In this document: positions 1-7,762 of the stretch, piece after piece
How positions within the stretch are numbered: position 1 is the first letter of the stretch
How the letters are laid out: every line of letters starts with the position of its first letter
Origin: UBA7239 sp035430165
GTDB taxonomy: Bacteria; Pseudomonadota; Gammaproteobacteria; Pseudomonadales; UBA7239
Assembly (NCBI GenBank): GCA_035430165.1
Contig: DAOMGE010000036.1
Span: 1-31,025, forward strand
Length of the DNA stretch: 31,025 nt
Direction: 5' to 3'
The notes under the pieces: generated by a model
Seen by the model: only the letters and a program-made list of their open reading frames with translations
What the model was told of the DNA's origin: nothing
Databases searched by the model: none
Program-made: the position numbers and the translations under genes

Positions 1-766
1 CTGCCCGATACCCAGTATGTTCACTGGGATAGCCATATTGGTTGCTAATCGCACGTGTCTTGCCATATTTATGTTCATTAGACCAATGGTTGTGGCCGTA
101 CAGCCACAAGCAGGGTTGGTGCTTCTGGATCAGATCCATGCAGTTGGCTTGAAAGTAGGCGGTGATGTCATCTTCCGCTATCCGCCCGTGCCGACACTCG
201 CGCGCTGGCGGAAAATGGGTGACCACAATCGTTTTGTCAGGATCTAAATGTGCCAACTCTGCATCCAGCCAAGCTTTAGCCTGGTGATACAGATCGCGCA
301 TGAATTCAGGTGTAACACGCAGGGGCCTGCCGTTAGTCTCTGATAATTCTGCGATACGAATTTCCATAAAATCCGCAATGCTGTACTTTGCGACGTGCAT
401 GGCGCGCTCAATAAGTTCATGCCCCAGGCAATCAAAGCCAGTCCACAGGGCGGTGCCTAAAAATTGGTATCCGCACAGCTCAACACTGCTTTTTTCCAGA
501 TAGTGGAAGTCTGCAATATCAACATCCTTGAGGGGAGACTGCGTGATATTGCCGCGGTAGAACTCATGGTTACCGGCGACATAGACGATGGGCTTGCCTG
601 GGTAACGCTTGCGCAAGCGGTGTAAGCCAGTCGACAACCATGGGCCATGACCAATGTCGCCAGCGAGAATCAAGACATCAAACAGGTCCGCTGCAGGCAG
701 TGGCGGCAACCAGGCTACGTCGTTGTAAAATTCAAAGTGGACGTCAGAAGCCAAAAAAATTCGCAT
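1..766 (-). CDS. calcineurin-like metallophosphoesterase, C-terminus cut by window edge
   Basis: The reverse-strand frame is open from the ATG at 764-766 to the window edge (255 codons, no stop). The protein starts MRIFLASDVHFEF and carries the metallophosphoesterase metal-binding blocks in order: DxH (Asp8, His10), GDIGHG (Asp37), GNHE (about 66-68), then THFPP and a late GHNH. These blocks build the dinuclear metal site of calcineurin-like phosphoesterases, which cut phosphomonoesters or phosphodiesters; the substrate cannot be read from sequence. No signal peptide is evident, so it is probably cytoplasmic. It lies downstream of cap3 on the same strand after a 140-bp AT-rich gap (767-906) without a clear terminator, so read-through from the CBASS operon is possible. 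More likely it is an independent cargo gene. The family is certain; the role is not. Confidence 0.85.
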   Translation of the reverse strand, partial: MRIFLASDVHFEFYNDVAWLPPLPAADLFDVLILAGDIGHGPWLSTGLHRLRKRYPGKPIVYVAGNHEFYRGNITQSPLKDVDIADFHYLEKSSVELCGYQFLGTALWTGFDCLGHELIERAMHVAKYSIADFMEIRIAELSETNGRPLRVTPEFMRDLYHQAKAWLDAELAHLDPDKTIVVTHFPPARECRHGRIAEDDITAYFQANCMDLIQKHQPCLWLYGHNHWSNEHKYGKTRAISNQYGYPSEHTGYRA

Positions 767-906
767 AACAATGACAGAGGTTAACTGTACGGATTGTCAT
801 ACAATCACAAATTTAATCTGAAAGCCAATTTTTGAAATTTGTCACTTCTGTATTTAAAAATAATACTAAATGAAATTCTTTATTTAATTTATTAATAATT
901 TCTTAT

Positions 907-1416
907 TTAAGTAAATGTGTTATTTATTTCCCATACTTGATGACCGCCATTAAAGAATGAATAAATTGATATACCCTTTGGCTCCAGGCTTTGTCCTGCG
1001 ATTAAGAGGAGCAGGCCATTAATATTAATCTTTGACATTCTTATCAGAGCATTCATCGCTTTAATGTCATGCGTTGAGGCAATTGGGCTTGGCTCGGCGT
1101 GCGTATGCCATTCACCAAGATATAAGCGGCCAGCTTCCTTGTGTTTCAAAATATTGCGTTGCGCGCATTTTGGGTCGGAACGATAGTGAAATCTTCCTCG
1201 GGAATCATGCTTGTATGGGCCTTCCACAGCGTCAACGCAAATTATTTCTGGAAGAATTCTTCCAAATAGCTGTCCTCCTGCTTCATGATCCCGGAGAGAA
1301 AGTTGTCGGTGACAATCTATGTGCTTAACGACGTCAGGCTTTATATTTAAGGATTGAGTGAAGTTTGAACTGTAAGCGCATAATTCCACTGCATGCGATT
1401 CATAAAATTCCTTCAT
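907..1416 (-). CDS. cap3: Cap3, JAMM/JAB-family isopeptidase of type II CBASS
   Basis: This 169-residue protein has an intact JAMM zinc-protease motif: Glu46 in HEAGGQLFG, then His104-x-His106, seven residues, Ser114 and Asp117. In type II CBASS, Cap3 removes the cyclase from targets to which Cap2 has joined it, so it counteracts priming (family knowledge). I chose the ATG at 1414-1416 because it overlaps the cap2 TGA in an ATGA arrangement typical of translational coupling. An upstream in-frame ATG at 1438-1440 would add eight residues inside cap2. It is last in the operon capV-dncV-cap2-cap3. The DNA after the stop is very AT-rich and shows no hairpin terminator. All catalytic residues are present, so an active enzyme is expected. 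Confidence 0.9.
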   Translation of the reverse strand: MKEFYESHAVELCAYSSNFTQSLNIKPDVVKHIDCHRQLSLRDHEAGGQLFGRILPEIICVDAVEGPYKHDSRGRFHYRSDPKCAQRNILKHKEAGRLYLGEWHTHAEPSPIASTHDIKAMNALIRMSKININGLLLLIAGQSLEPKGISIYSFFNGGHQVWEINNTFT

Positions 1417-3107
1417 GGCAATGCAATGTCCTGGATGCATAGGCTTCTATCGAATTCTTGTCTGGGTAAAAGGCCACTTAGATGAGCGGATTCTCGATCA
1501 CCGTACCAAACTCGTCGTTTTGAAGAGACTGTCTTGCCTGTAAGCACTTCCAGCGTAAGACTGGCACCGATATTAACAATATGCTGCAGCTCAATGGCGC
1601 CGTAAGGTTGAAATAAATTGCCGCAGCCGGCCATCGAAACCATGTGACTGGCATCGGTTGGTGTGTCGGATAGCCTAAAGCGTACTTCTCCGTTTTCATC
1701 AAAAGCATCTCTGATTGAGTCCTTACCAAATAAAGCTACTGCATGTCCCGCAGATGCAAATGCTTCGGACCATGTGCAGACGTGCGCAATGCTATCGTGT
1801 GCATTGACTCTCCACTGATCAATCAGTAGATCGCCTGCAGTGGAAATGCCTGCGCTGACAATTACGTCAGCGGTTGAAATTTGTTTTAACTCGTCTATTG
1901 TCATCTCTTCGAAATTTTTCGGAAATGTTGTGACGTTATTCATGTGTGGAAAATCACTTAATAGCGACTCCTTTAGTGCTTCTGTCTTAAGTTTTACTAA
2001 TTTTCCGACGCCAAGCAGATGTCGAGATGCGTTGTGTGGCTCCAGAAAGTCGTTGTCAATGAGATAAAAAGCACCTACACCGGATTGAGCTAGAAGCCTA
2101 GCTACAGATGCGCCAAGTGAACCACAACCACAAATGATCACTGATTTTTTGCTCAATGAATGGTATTGAGGATCACGATCTCTGCCATGCACCCATGCGC
2201 CATCTGTTCTCCTTACGATGGCATATTTAATTTTTTTGGTTGAAAAGGCATTTCGCACGATGGCATGAGGAAGGATGGTGCGAGGCCGAAAGCCATGTCG
2301 GGCCATTTTGGGTGTCTGGCTTTGTAATATTGCAGCAACGAACATGGCGCTATCGTTAGATTTCACGCCAATTATGATTGGACACGGTTTCCCAATCGCC
2401 AAAAGTTTGGTGCTGATGGTGTCTGGAATATATTCGAGCAATGCACTTCCGAAGTCCGGAAACTGATCTGGCTGCCAAGGAATGTCAAGCCAAAACAGGT
2501 AGCCAGGTAGGATGGAATTATCTTTGCTCCCAAGATGAGCCATGTTTTTTTGAAGCTGCTCGACTGAGTCGGCAACAAAAAATCGATTAAATTCAGGCTG
2601 TGAGGTGGTGGCGATTATCCGGTTTTCCCAATTCAAGGATAGCCAACTATATACCAGCTGAGGTTCATCGCAATGATTTCCCCAGTAAGTACAAAATTCA
2701 CTGTAAAAGTCCTTTCGCCTTGCCGTTGGACTCATGCTGAGAAGTTCTTGAGCCCATGCAAGGTGCTGAATGATTCTTTCGAATGGATCTCCGAATGTTG
2801 ATGAGGCCGTCAAACAAAGTTTTCCACTGGCTTCGATATGAGGCCATGCCTTGTTTTTTTTATACTCTGGCAGCCAAACTGTCGGTTGTGAAAGCGGGTA
2901 TTTTTTATCTATTCCGATGCAAATACGGTTAGTGCCTGGATAAGTTATGTCCCCGTCTTCAAGATCAATTTGCCAAGCAGCCGCTGCCTCAGCCCCTGCA
3001 TTTTTGCGGAACCAGTGTAAATCAGTCGTCGAGGCAACAGACCATCTGCCAGTGAGGCGCTGATCCAGTTTTGTGTTAATCAACGCCAACAAGTTTGAAT
3101 CAGCCAT
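1413..3107 (-). CDS. cap2: Cap2, E2-E1 fusion (ThiF-type) of type II CBASS
   Basis: The protein has 564 residues. The N-terminal part (about 1-160) looks like an E2 ubiquitin-conjugating domain, with a likely catalytic Cys98 in GKLCL. A linker follows, then a ThiF/E1 adenylation domain from about 300. Its nucleotide loop is GCGSLG (327-332), followed by an acidic strand LIDNDFLEPHN. The E1 active cysteine is probably Cys495 in AGCGNLFQPYG, with Cys444 as an alternative. In characterised type II CBASS, Cap2 activates the C-terminal residue of the CD-NTase and joins it to cellular targets, which raises cyclase output. The neighbouring synthase here ends in Phe-Gly, which suits that chemistry. 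The gap to the upstream synthase gene is 7 bp. No lesion is visible. Confidence 0.93.
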   Translation of the reverse strand: MADSNLLALINTKLDQRLTGRWSVASTTDLHWFRKNAGAEAAAAWQIDLEDGDITYPGTNRICIGIDKKYPLSQPTVWLPEYKKNKAWPHIEASGKLCLTASSTFGDPFERIIQHLAWAQELLSMSPTARRKDFYSEFCTYWGNHCDEPQLVYSWLSLNWENRIIATTSQPEFNRFFVADSVEQLQKNMAHLGSKDNSILPGYLFWLDIPWQPDQFPDFGSALLEYIPDTISTKLLAIGKPCPIIIGVKSNDSAMFVAAILQSQTPKMARHGFRPRTILPHAIVRNAFSTKKIKYAIVRRTDGAWVHGRDRDPQYHSLSKKSVIICGCGSLGASVARLLAQSGVGAFYLIDNDFLEPHNASRHLLGVGKLVKLKTEALKESLLSDFPHMNNVTTFPKNFEEMTIDELKQISTADVIVSAGISTAGDLLIDQWRVNAHDSIAHVCTWSEAFASAGHAVALFGKDSIRDAFDENGEVRFRLSDTPTDASHMVSMAGCGNLFQPYGAIELQHIVNIGASLTLEVLTGKTVSSKRRVWYGDRESAHLSGLLPRQEFDRSLCIQDIALP

Positions 3108-3114
3108 GTTTTAC

Positions 3115-4164
3115 TTAACCAAATCTGTTGCCGCCATCATCACGTTTTGGCGTGGTTGACGACACAACGGCAAATGCAGACTTTTTACATTCGGCAGAGG
3201 CAGGAGCCCTTTTGGCAAAGAATTTGACATTAAATACACTGTCCCATGCTTCCAGTGCATCTAACTGGGCACAGTCATTTTCATCTATCGTCGCTAGCAC
3301 ATTTAGTGCTGAAGACAGTTTTTCTTTAAAGAAGATGACTTTTGGGTCGTTCTTTTCATGAATGTTAGTTCCCTCTATCACTGGGTGTGCGATTGCCGTG
3401 GAAACATCCAAGGATTTCTTGATGGCTTTCCACGTCTCTCTGAGAGATATGTCGTCGCGATCTTCTGACTGTTGAAAATGATCAACAACCAGTTTAGTTA
3501 TGGCGATGCCTGATGCTGTCTTGTCTTTCCAGTCATCAATACTGCGGGCAAATTTTTTCGTGTAACGAACAATGCGTCGAAGCTGGCTGCCGTCATTTAC
3601 ATCGCCGGAGTTTAGGGTGCTCACCTTGCTGTTGAACCAGCTGGTAACAGCTTTTGCGTCAGATCTAATCCATGAGCTGCCACTTGCAAGCTCATAATAG
3701 TCTTGGACTCCACCTTGTCCATCACTCTCCGATTTTATGCGGTAAACAGGATAGTCAATGTGGTAGCCCTGAGGGTACGTCTGGCGCACACAGTTGTTTT
3801 TAACTTCGGCCGGGCTTTTCAACCGATCATCGTCGGACAGCGCGTCGCAGACAAGTGTGCGCGCTTCCAGTGGCGACAGTGACATGCCCAAAAATCCAGT
3901 TAGATCTTCTGGCAAAAAATAGACGCCGTCATCAATGTCATATTCATTCTGGCTGTCTTGCACCATAGTTTTCATGGTGTAAGATCCCTGCGAATCAATT
4001 ATTTTTGGATGTGACTTGCTCATACGCGCCAGGCCATTTTTTAGGCGTGTGCGTCCGTTATCACGGCGGCTGCGCATGTCATTCTGTTCGTTATTTCCAA
4101 GCGTTACTTGTTCTTTGTGGTAAGCAATCAAGTCTTTATTGCAATCGATATTAGCCATTTTCAT
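3115..4164 (-). CDS. dncV: CD-NTase, DncV-type cyclic dinucleotide synthase (CBASS)
   Basis: This 349-residue protein shows the nucleotidyltransferase signature GS (Gly60-Ser61, in GSYTMKT) followed by Asp76-x-Asp78 in DIDDGVYF, the same string as in DncV-like synthases. A third metal-binding Asp is likely at 137 in GYHIDYPVY. A C-terminal helical region follows (GSQLRRIVRYTKKF). DncV-like enzymes make 3',3'-cGAMP or related cyclic dinucleotides upon phage infection; the exact product here is not readable. The C-terminus is GGNRFG, a free terminal glycine suited to activation by Cap2. An RBS-like GAGGA lies a few bases before the ATG at 4162-4164, right after the capV stop. An in-frame ATG two codons later is also possible. 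The gene lies between its effector capV and cap2 in one operon. Confidence 0.93.
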   Translation of the reverse strand: MKMANIDCNKDLIAYHKEQVTLGNNEQNDMRSRRDNGRTRLKNGLARMSKSHPKIIDSQGSYTMKTMVQDSQNEYDIDDGVYFLPEDLTGFLGMSLSPLEARTLVCDALSDDDRLKSPAEVKNNCVRQTYPQGYHIDYPVYRIKSESDGQGGVQDYYELASGSSWIRSDAKAVTSWFNSKVSTLNSGDVNDGSQLRRIVRYTKKFARSIDDWKDKTASGIAITKLVVDHFQQSEDRDDISLRETWKAIKKSLDVSTAIAHPVIEGTNIHEKNDPKVIFFKEKLSSALNVLATIDENDCAQLDALEAWDSVFNVKFFAKRAPASAECKKSAFAVVSSTTPKRDDGGNRFG

Positions 4165-4170
4165 CAGTCC

Positions 4171-5268
4171 TCATGGGGTAGCTGTTGCCATTAATGCATC
4201 CCTGAAAGACTGCATACGATTCACGGGATTAGTGTTGCTCATTTGTGACCATGCCCAGTCAACATCAGATATGGCTTGCCGTTCGAGTGCATTCAGTGCT
4301 TTATGACGGGCATCATCAAGATTCTTTAAGTATTCGCGCAGTTCATTAGATGGACATTGTGCCGGCATGCGATACGCAAAGCTCCCGTCATTGCGCAGAG
4401 CCGCAATTTTGGCAGCCATGTAGTCACATCCCACGGCTTGTGCATTTAGGCTTGCTTCAATAGCTTTGAGTCCTACGCCCCAGCCAAATGCGTTGCGGTG
4501 CAGTTTTGCATCTGAAACCTCCTCACCTCCTTGTGATGGTAATGAACCCAGCATGAATAAGTGAATGGGTCGATCATTTTCATTTCGTTCGCTGAGTATC
4601 TCGCAGGCTTCAAGCATACCGATGGCGCCTGGGTTATTGGCCCATAGGCCACCATCTATATAAACAGTTGTTGTATTGTTACTGCTTGGCTCTACAAGCT
4701 TCGCCATGGAGCGTAGTAACGGGGCAGCGGAAGTGGCCAGGCAAACATCGGCTAACGTTCGTGTGTTGTCTCGTCCATTAAGACGCGAAAGATGGTGCGT
4801 TTTGAAGACGACGGCTGAATGCCTGTTGATGTCTAGGGTCGGGATTGCAAATGCAATTCTGCGCTTTTCATACACCTCTTCGACAGTGGAAGAGCCAAAA
4901 GCCCCCTGCAACGCAATCTCCAGAGCCCTATTGCCGCTGGATAAACCCATGCCCATTGCCCTCACTAACAGGTTTCCAATTAACGGTATATGGCGCAAAC
5001 CTTGGTACGGGAAAATTTTTGGGCCTTCTTTGTAATACAGGTTTCGTACATCTTGCAGGGGAACGCCAGCAGCCAACGCACATGCGACAATTCCTCCAGT
5101 ACTGGTGCCAACAATTAGATCAAAGCTTTTGCCGATATCTATGGGCATGTCTAGTTTGTTCAGGTTCTCAAGGTGTGCTGCAAAAGTGCTGAGATAGGCG
5201 GATTGATAGACGCCGCGCATCCCTCCGCCATCTAGGCATAACACTCGGAAAGGGAGGGGATGGGACAT
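4171..5268 (-). CDS. capV: CapV, patatin-like phospholipase effector of CBASS
   Basis: The 365-residue patatin-family protein has an oxyanion loop DGGGMRG (about 13-19), a nucleophile elbow GTSTG with Ser56, and DGG with Asp205, so the Ser-Asp dyad is complete. CapV-type effectors are switched on by the cyclic dinucleotide made by the adjacent synthase and degrade membrane phospholipids, so the infected cell dies before phage release (family knowledge). I chose the ATG at 5266-5268 because AAGG lies 8-11 bases upstream. A GTG three codons earlier (5275-5277) is the alternative. It is the first gene of the CBASS operon and is followed after 6 bp by dncV. Its promoter region contains a perfect palindrome, probably the CapW operator. 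Confidence 0.93.
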   Translation of the reverse strand: MSHPLPFRVLCLDGGGMRGVYQSAYLSTFAAHLENLNKLDMPIDIGKSFDLIVGTSTGGIVACALAAGVPLQDVRNLYYKEGPKIFPYQGLRHIPLIGNLLVRAMGMGLSSGNRALEIALQGAFGSSTVEEVYEKRRIAFAIPTLDINRHSAVVFKTHHLSRLNGRDNTRTLADVCLATSAAPLLRSMAKLVEPSSNNTTTVYIDGGLWANNPGAIGMLEACEILSERNENDRPIHLFMLGSLPSQGGEEVSDAKLHRNAFGWGVGLKAIEASLNAQAVGCDYMAAKIAALRNDGSFAYRMPAQCPSNELREYLKNLDDARHKALNALERQAISDVDWAWSQMSNTNPVNRMQSFRDALMATATP

Positions 5269-5309
5269 TAATGGCACCTTAATACAATTGATATGGGCTC
5301 ATTAAGAAT

Positions 5310-5338
5310 ATATTACATCATCAAAATGATGATGTAAA
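5310..5338 (-). promoter_or_regulatory. CBASS operon promoter
   Basis: Reading the reverse strand, a -35 box TTTACA (5333-5338) is separated by exactly 17 bp from a -10 box TAATAT (5310-5315). The distance from the -10 box to the capV start fits a short leader of about 35 bases. Box matches are 5/6 and 4/6 to the sigma-70 consensus. The assignment is by eye. Confidence 0.6.
5313..5337. promoter_or_regulatory. perfect palindrome, probable CapW operator
   Basis: Two 10-bp arms, TTACATCATC and GATGATGTAA, are exact reverse complements with a 5-bp centre. They fill the spacer and touch both boxes of the capV promoter, and lie about 80 bp from the divergent WYL regulator. CapW proteins are dimeric repressors of CBASS promoters (family knowledge). 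That this palindrome is the site is inference. Confidence 0.7.
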
Positions 5339-5414
5339 GGTATTTTATTGATATTTTTGATCTTGGCGGGTAGTCTTGGCATAGAGCTGGTTTTGTTTCT
5401 TGGAGGTGACTTGA

Positions 5415-6320
5415 ATGCTTGATACAGCCCGTAGTCCAAGTCAGACCCAATTGGAGAGGCTTTTTTTTATAGATTTTCGAGCGTACTTTCTTGGGGAGAT
5501 CAGGCGGGCGGATATAACGGCTCGATTTGGCGTTGAAACGGCTGCAGCGAGTCGTGATATTGCACTTTATCGAGAACGCGGTGGGAAAATAACTCTGGAA
5601 AATAGCTCCAAAGTGTATTTGCCGGACGCCGATTTTGTGCCGCTATATACACACTCTGTAAACGGAGTTTTTACTGCTCTGAGTCAGGGCTTTGGTGAAG
5701 GGGTACATCAACAATTTCATTCCTTAGTGCCCTGCGAGATACCTCGTCAACTTAATAGCCCTGCTCTCGCGGTTATTGCAGCAGTGTCGCGTGCTATCCA
5801 CCGTAAAACCGTTCTACAAATTGAATATCATTCGTTTAGTAGTGGGCACACAACCAGGGATATTGTTCCATTAGCGTTAGCTAATACTGGTTCGCGTTGG
5901 CATGTACGGGCCTATGATAGAAGACGTAAAAGATTTACTGATTTTGTGTTAACCAGGATCAAAAATCCGAAAGAACTGCCGGAAGAGCTTGTTCAAGAAC
6001 ATGAATACTTATTAAACGATATTCAGTGGAATCGAATTGTCGAGCTTGAGATCGTTCCGCATCCTGCTAGTTCTCATCCGGAAATCATTAAAATGGACTA
6101 TGACATGGTTGATGGTCGTCTGGAGGTGAAAGTTCGTGCCTCATTAGCGGGGTACTTTTTAAGGCAGTGGGATGTGGATTGTTCTTCCGATCACAGTCGT
6201 GGCCCGCGTTCAAATGGAGCGGAAGGGAATGAGGCTGTCCGGTTGTGGTTGAAAAATTATCTGGCGCTATATGGAGTTGAAACTGCAAAATTGGCTCCGG
6301 GGTATAAAGTCCCTGAATGA
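5415..6320 (+). CDS. capW: CapW, WYL-domain transcriptional regulator of CBASS
   Basis: The 301-residue protein has an N-terminal winged helix-turn-helix (about 12-65; ADITARFGVETAAASRDIAL is the recognition region). A WYL domain follows in the middle, with LQIEYHSFSSG and the hallmark GSRWHVRAYD, then a C-terminal WCX-like part. It matches CapW, the regulator found divergent from CBASS operons, where it represses the system and releases DNA when it senses a signal. The start at 5415 has a strong GGAGGT RBS at 5402-5407. It faces away from capV, and the 146-bp shared intergenic region holds the operator palindrome. A related palindrome lies just after its stop codon. WYL proteins also regulate other defence islands, so the identity rests on sequence plus context. 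Confidence 0.9.
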   Translation: MLDTARSPSQTQLERLFFIDFRAYFLGEIRRADITARFGVETAAASRDIALYRERGGKITLENSSKVYLPDADFVPLYTHSVNGVFTALSQGFGEGVHQQFHSLVPCEIPRQLNSPALAVIAAVSRAIHRKTVLQIEYHSFSSGHTTRDIVPLALANTGSRWHVRAYDRRRKRFTDFVLTRIKNPKELPEELVQEHEYLLNDIQWNRIVELEIVPHPASSHPEIIKMDYDMVDGRLEVKVRASLAGYFLRQWDVDCSSDHSRGPRSNGAEGNEAVRLWLKNYLALYGVETAKLAPGYKVPE

Positions 6321-6346
6321 TATATGGATTCGATTTCCAAAAATGT

Positions 6347-6364
6347 ATCATCTTTAAAGATGAT
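6347..6364. repeat. perfect 18-bp palindrome after capW
   Basis: The sequence ATCATCTTTAAAGATGAT is a perfect palindrome 27 bp after the capW stop. Its half-site ATCATC is the inner half-site of the capV-promoter palindrome (spacing 6 instead of 5). No T-run follows, so it is not a typical terminator. It may be a second operator for the same regulator (inference). Confidence 0.55.
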
Positions 6365-6639
6365 GGCCATTAATTTCATTCATCAATGTTCTTGTTTTAA
6401 AAGAGTAATACCGGGTTTTACCCCACTTGCTCGTACTATCCAGAAATTGCTTTTTTGTCTCTCAAGGCTAGCTGTCTCTTCCGATTGAGTGCGTGTCTGA
6501 AAAAAGTGGCCGTCAACGTAATTTCTTTTCCTCGAATGCATACATCGCCTTCTAGTCGGTAGTGTCTCAGCTTGGATTTTGCTATGTTGAGCGGTTATGC
6601 TAATGGCGGGATACTCTATGGACTGGTAGGAGAAATCCA
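6365..6639. other. gap without a recognisable gene
   Basis: An open reverse frame crosses this stretch but its translation resembles nothing I know. A 19-codon ORF with ATG at 6584 ends in TGA overlapping the next ORF's ATG at 6640. The composition is mixed and it is most likely decayed DNA at a junction of cargo segments. Confidence 0.4.
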
Positions 6640-6807
6640 ATGACCACCCCCCAATGCCCCCGCGATCCAAACCAGTTATGGACTGCCCTGTGCTCCGACA
6701 CCAAGCTTGTGCTGTGTTGGATGGCAAGCGGCAGGGGTTCAGGGTATACGAACATGCTTATTGGCAATTGCCGACGTAACGCAACATCATGCCGACATGA
6801 GAAGTAA
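6640..6807 (+). pseudogene. 55-residue ORF resembling an IS1-like DDE transposase fragment
   Basis: The ORF has a good RBS (AGGAG, about 8 bases before the ATG). It contains LWTALCSDTKLVLCWMASGR, which resembles the first catalytic segment of IS1-type DDE transposases (pattern: aromatic, T/A, D, then DTKL, then W and a GR turn). The rest of a transposase, including further catalytic acids, is absent and the frame ends early. I read it as a remnant of an insertion sequence. No terminal inverted repeats were found around it. A small independent gene cannot be excluded because the RBS is intact. Recognition is by eye only. Confidence 0.3.
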
Positions 6808-7016
6808 GCAGCAAGACATCTGGATCTCGTCGCCCGGTGTGGTCGGATACGCCCTCGTGACCGAGGTATTTGGCCGATTCAGTGGTACAGTTTCTCTCCG
6901 GCGCTTACACAAAAGCCCCTTGGCGTTTGCGTTACCAGGTTTGTTGATGGTTGATTGTGGTCGGTTCTCTAGAATATAACGACTCACTCCCCCCTTTTCA
7001 TTGGAACATAAGGGAA

Positions 7017-7451
7017 ATGCAGCACCAACCAAGTTTCCATATTGGCATTTATGGCTTGATGAGCGATTGGATAGGTGTGTCGGTCGGTGGGTCGCTGGAT
7101 CTTGTATGCCTTGTACGGCAAGGCGTGAGTGTTAATGCTCTTGATGTTTTGCACCGGCTCGGGTGCCCGGTTGCCGACATGGCTTGGATTATCTCTAGGC
7201 GTACCAGGAAGCGTCGCAACGCCAACAATGCTTTGCTGACAGCAGCGGAAACCTCGCGTTTCTTGCAATGGCTTCGCCTTCGTGCGGCAGCCGAGATCGT
7301 ATTTGGAGATGCTGACAAGGCCAGCTGCTGGATAATTCAGCCGCTTCCTGTGTTCAAAGGCATGAGTCCAGCGGAGATTATGAAGACTGGAGTTGGCTCA
7401 GCACTGATTGATGATGTGCTGATGCAAATCGATTCTGGGTACTTTGCCTAA
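7017..7451 (+). CDS. Xre/MbcA/ParS-family antitoxin, without partner toxin
   Basis: The 144-residue protein has the two-part layout of this antitoxin family. The N-terminal DNA-binding half includes LVCLVRQGVSVNALDVLHRL and ISRRTRKRR. The C-terminal toxin-binding (DUF2384) domain has AAEIVFGDADKASCWI, then PAEIMKTGVGSALIDDVL, ending in DSGYFA. Such antitoxins usually bind a RES-domain NAD-degrading toxin encoded directly downstream with overlapping ends, and repress their own operon. Here nothing resembling a RES toxin follows; 311 bp of gap and a terminator come next. I chose the ATG at 7017 because GGAA/AAGGG lies just before it and the family N-terminus begins soon after. A longer frame begins at 6951. 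It may be a degraded toxin-antitoxin module or an orphan regulator. Confidence 0.8.
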   Translation: MQHQPSFHIGIYGLMSDWIGVSVGGSLDLVCLVRQGVSVNALDVLHRLGCPVADMAWIISRRTRKRRNANNALLTAAETSRFLQWLRLRAAAEIVFGDADKASCWIIQPLPVFKGMSPAEIMKTGVGSALIDDVLMQIDSGYFA

Positions 7452-7762
7452 GTCAGTTGGGATAACCGAGTACTGATAAATTATCCATTTGCGGTAACTC
7501 CAGTCAGGGTATAGGATTTAAGCGTTGCTTACCGTTGCCCTACTATTTATTTGGCGCGGCAGCCTAGCTAGGGCCCCGAAAGGGGCCTTTTTTGTTGGGG
7601 TTGTTGTTGCTCATCACACTGACATCGCACTTTTTACCAAATTACACAGCATACAATTTGATGATTTTGGCTGTTTGCATTTCGCTGCTCTCATCATAAT
7701 GCTGACAGTGTTTAACCGAATTCACGCCATGTGTTGCCAAAAAATGGTAACCGCCGAGCGAG
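7452..7762. other. gap between convergent antitoxin and tniE genes
   Basis: The stretch holds the terminator at 7572-7593 and otherwise no gene I can support. The remaining frames lack RBSs and known motifs. A reverse frame past the tniE stop contains a weakly integrase-like tail, discussed under findings. Confidence 0.5.
7572..7593 (+). terminator. rho-independent terminator
   Basis: A perfect 6-bp GC stem (GGCCCC/GGGGCC) with a GAAA tetraloop is followed by six T on the + strand. It lies about 120 bp after the antitoxin stop and would stop transcripts running toward the convergent tniE gene. Confidence 0.9.

Noticed and set aside
781..800. GGTTAACTGTA as a further TnsB-type repeat marking a left end
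   Set aside because: It is a single, imperfect match without neighbouring copies and without comM sequence beside it.
6383..6727. 114-codon reverse frame right of capW
   Set aside because: The translation has no recognisable motif, no RBS, and overlaps the transposase-like remnant; probably a chance frame.
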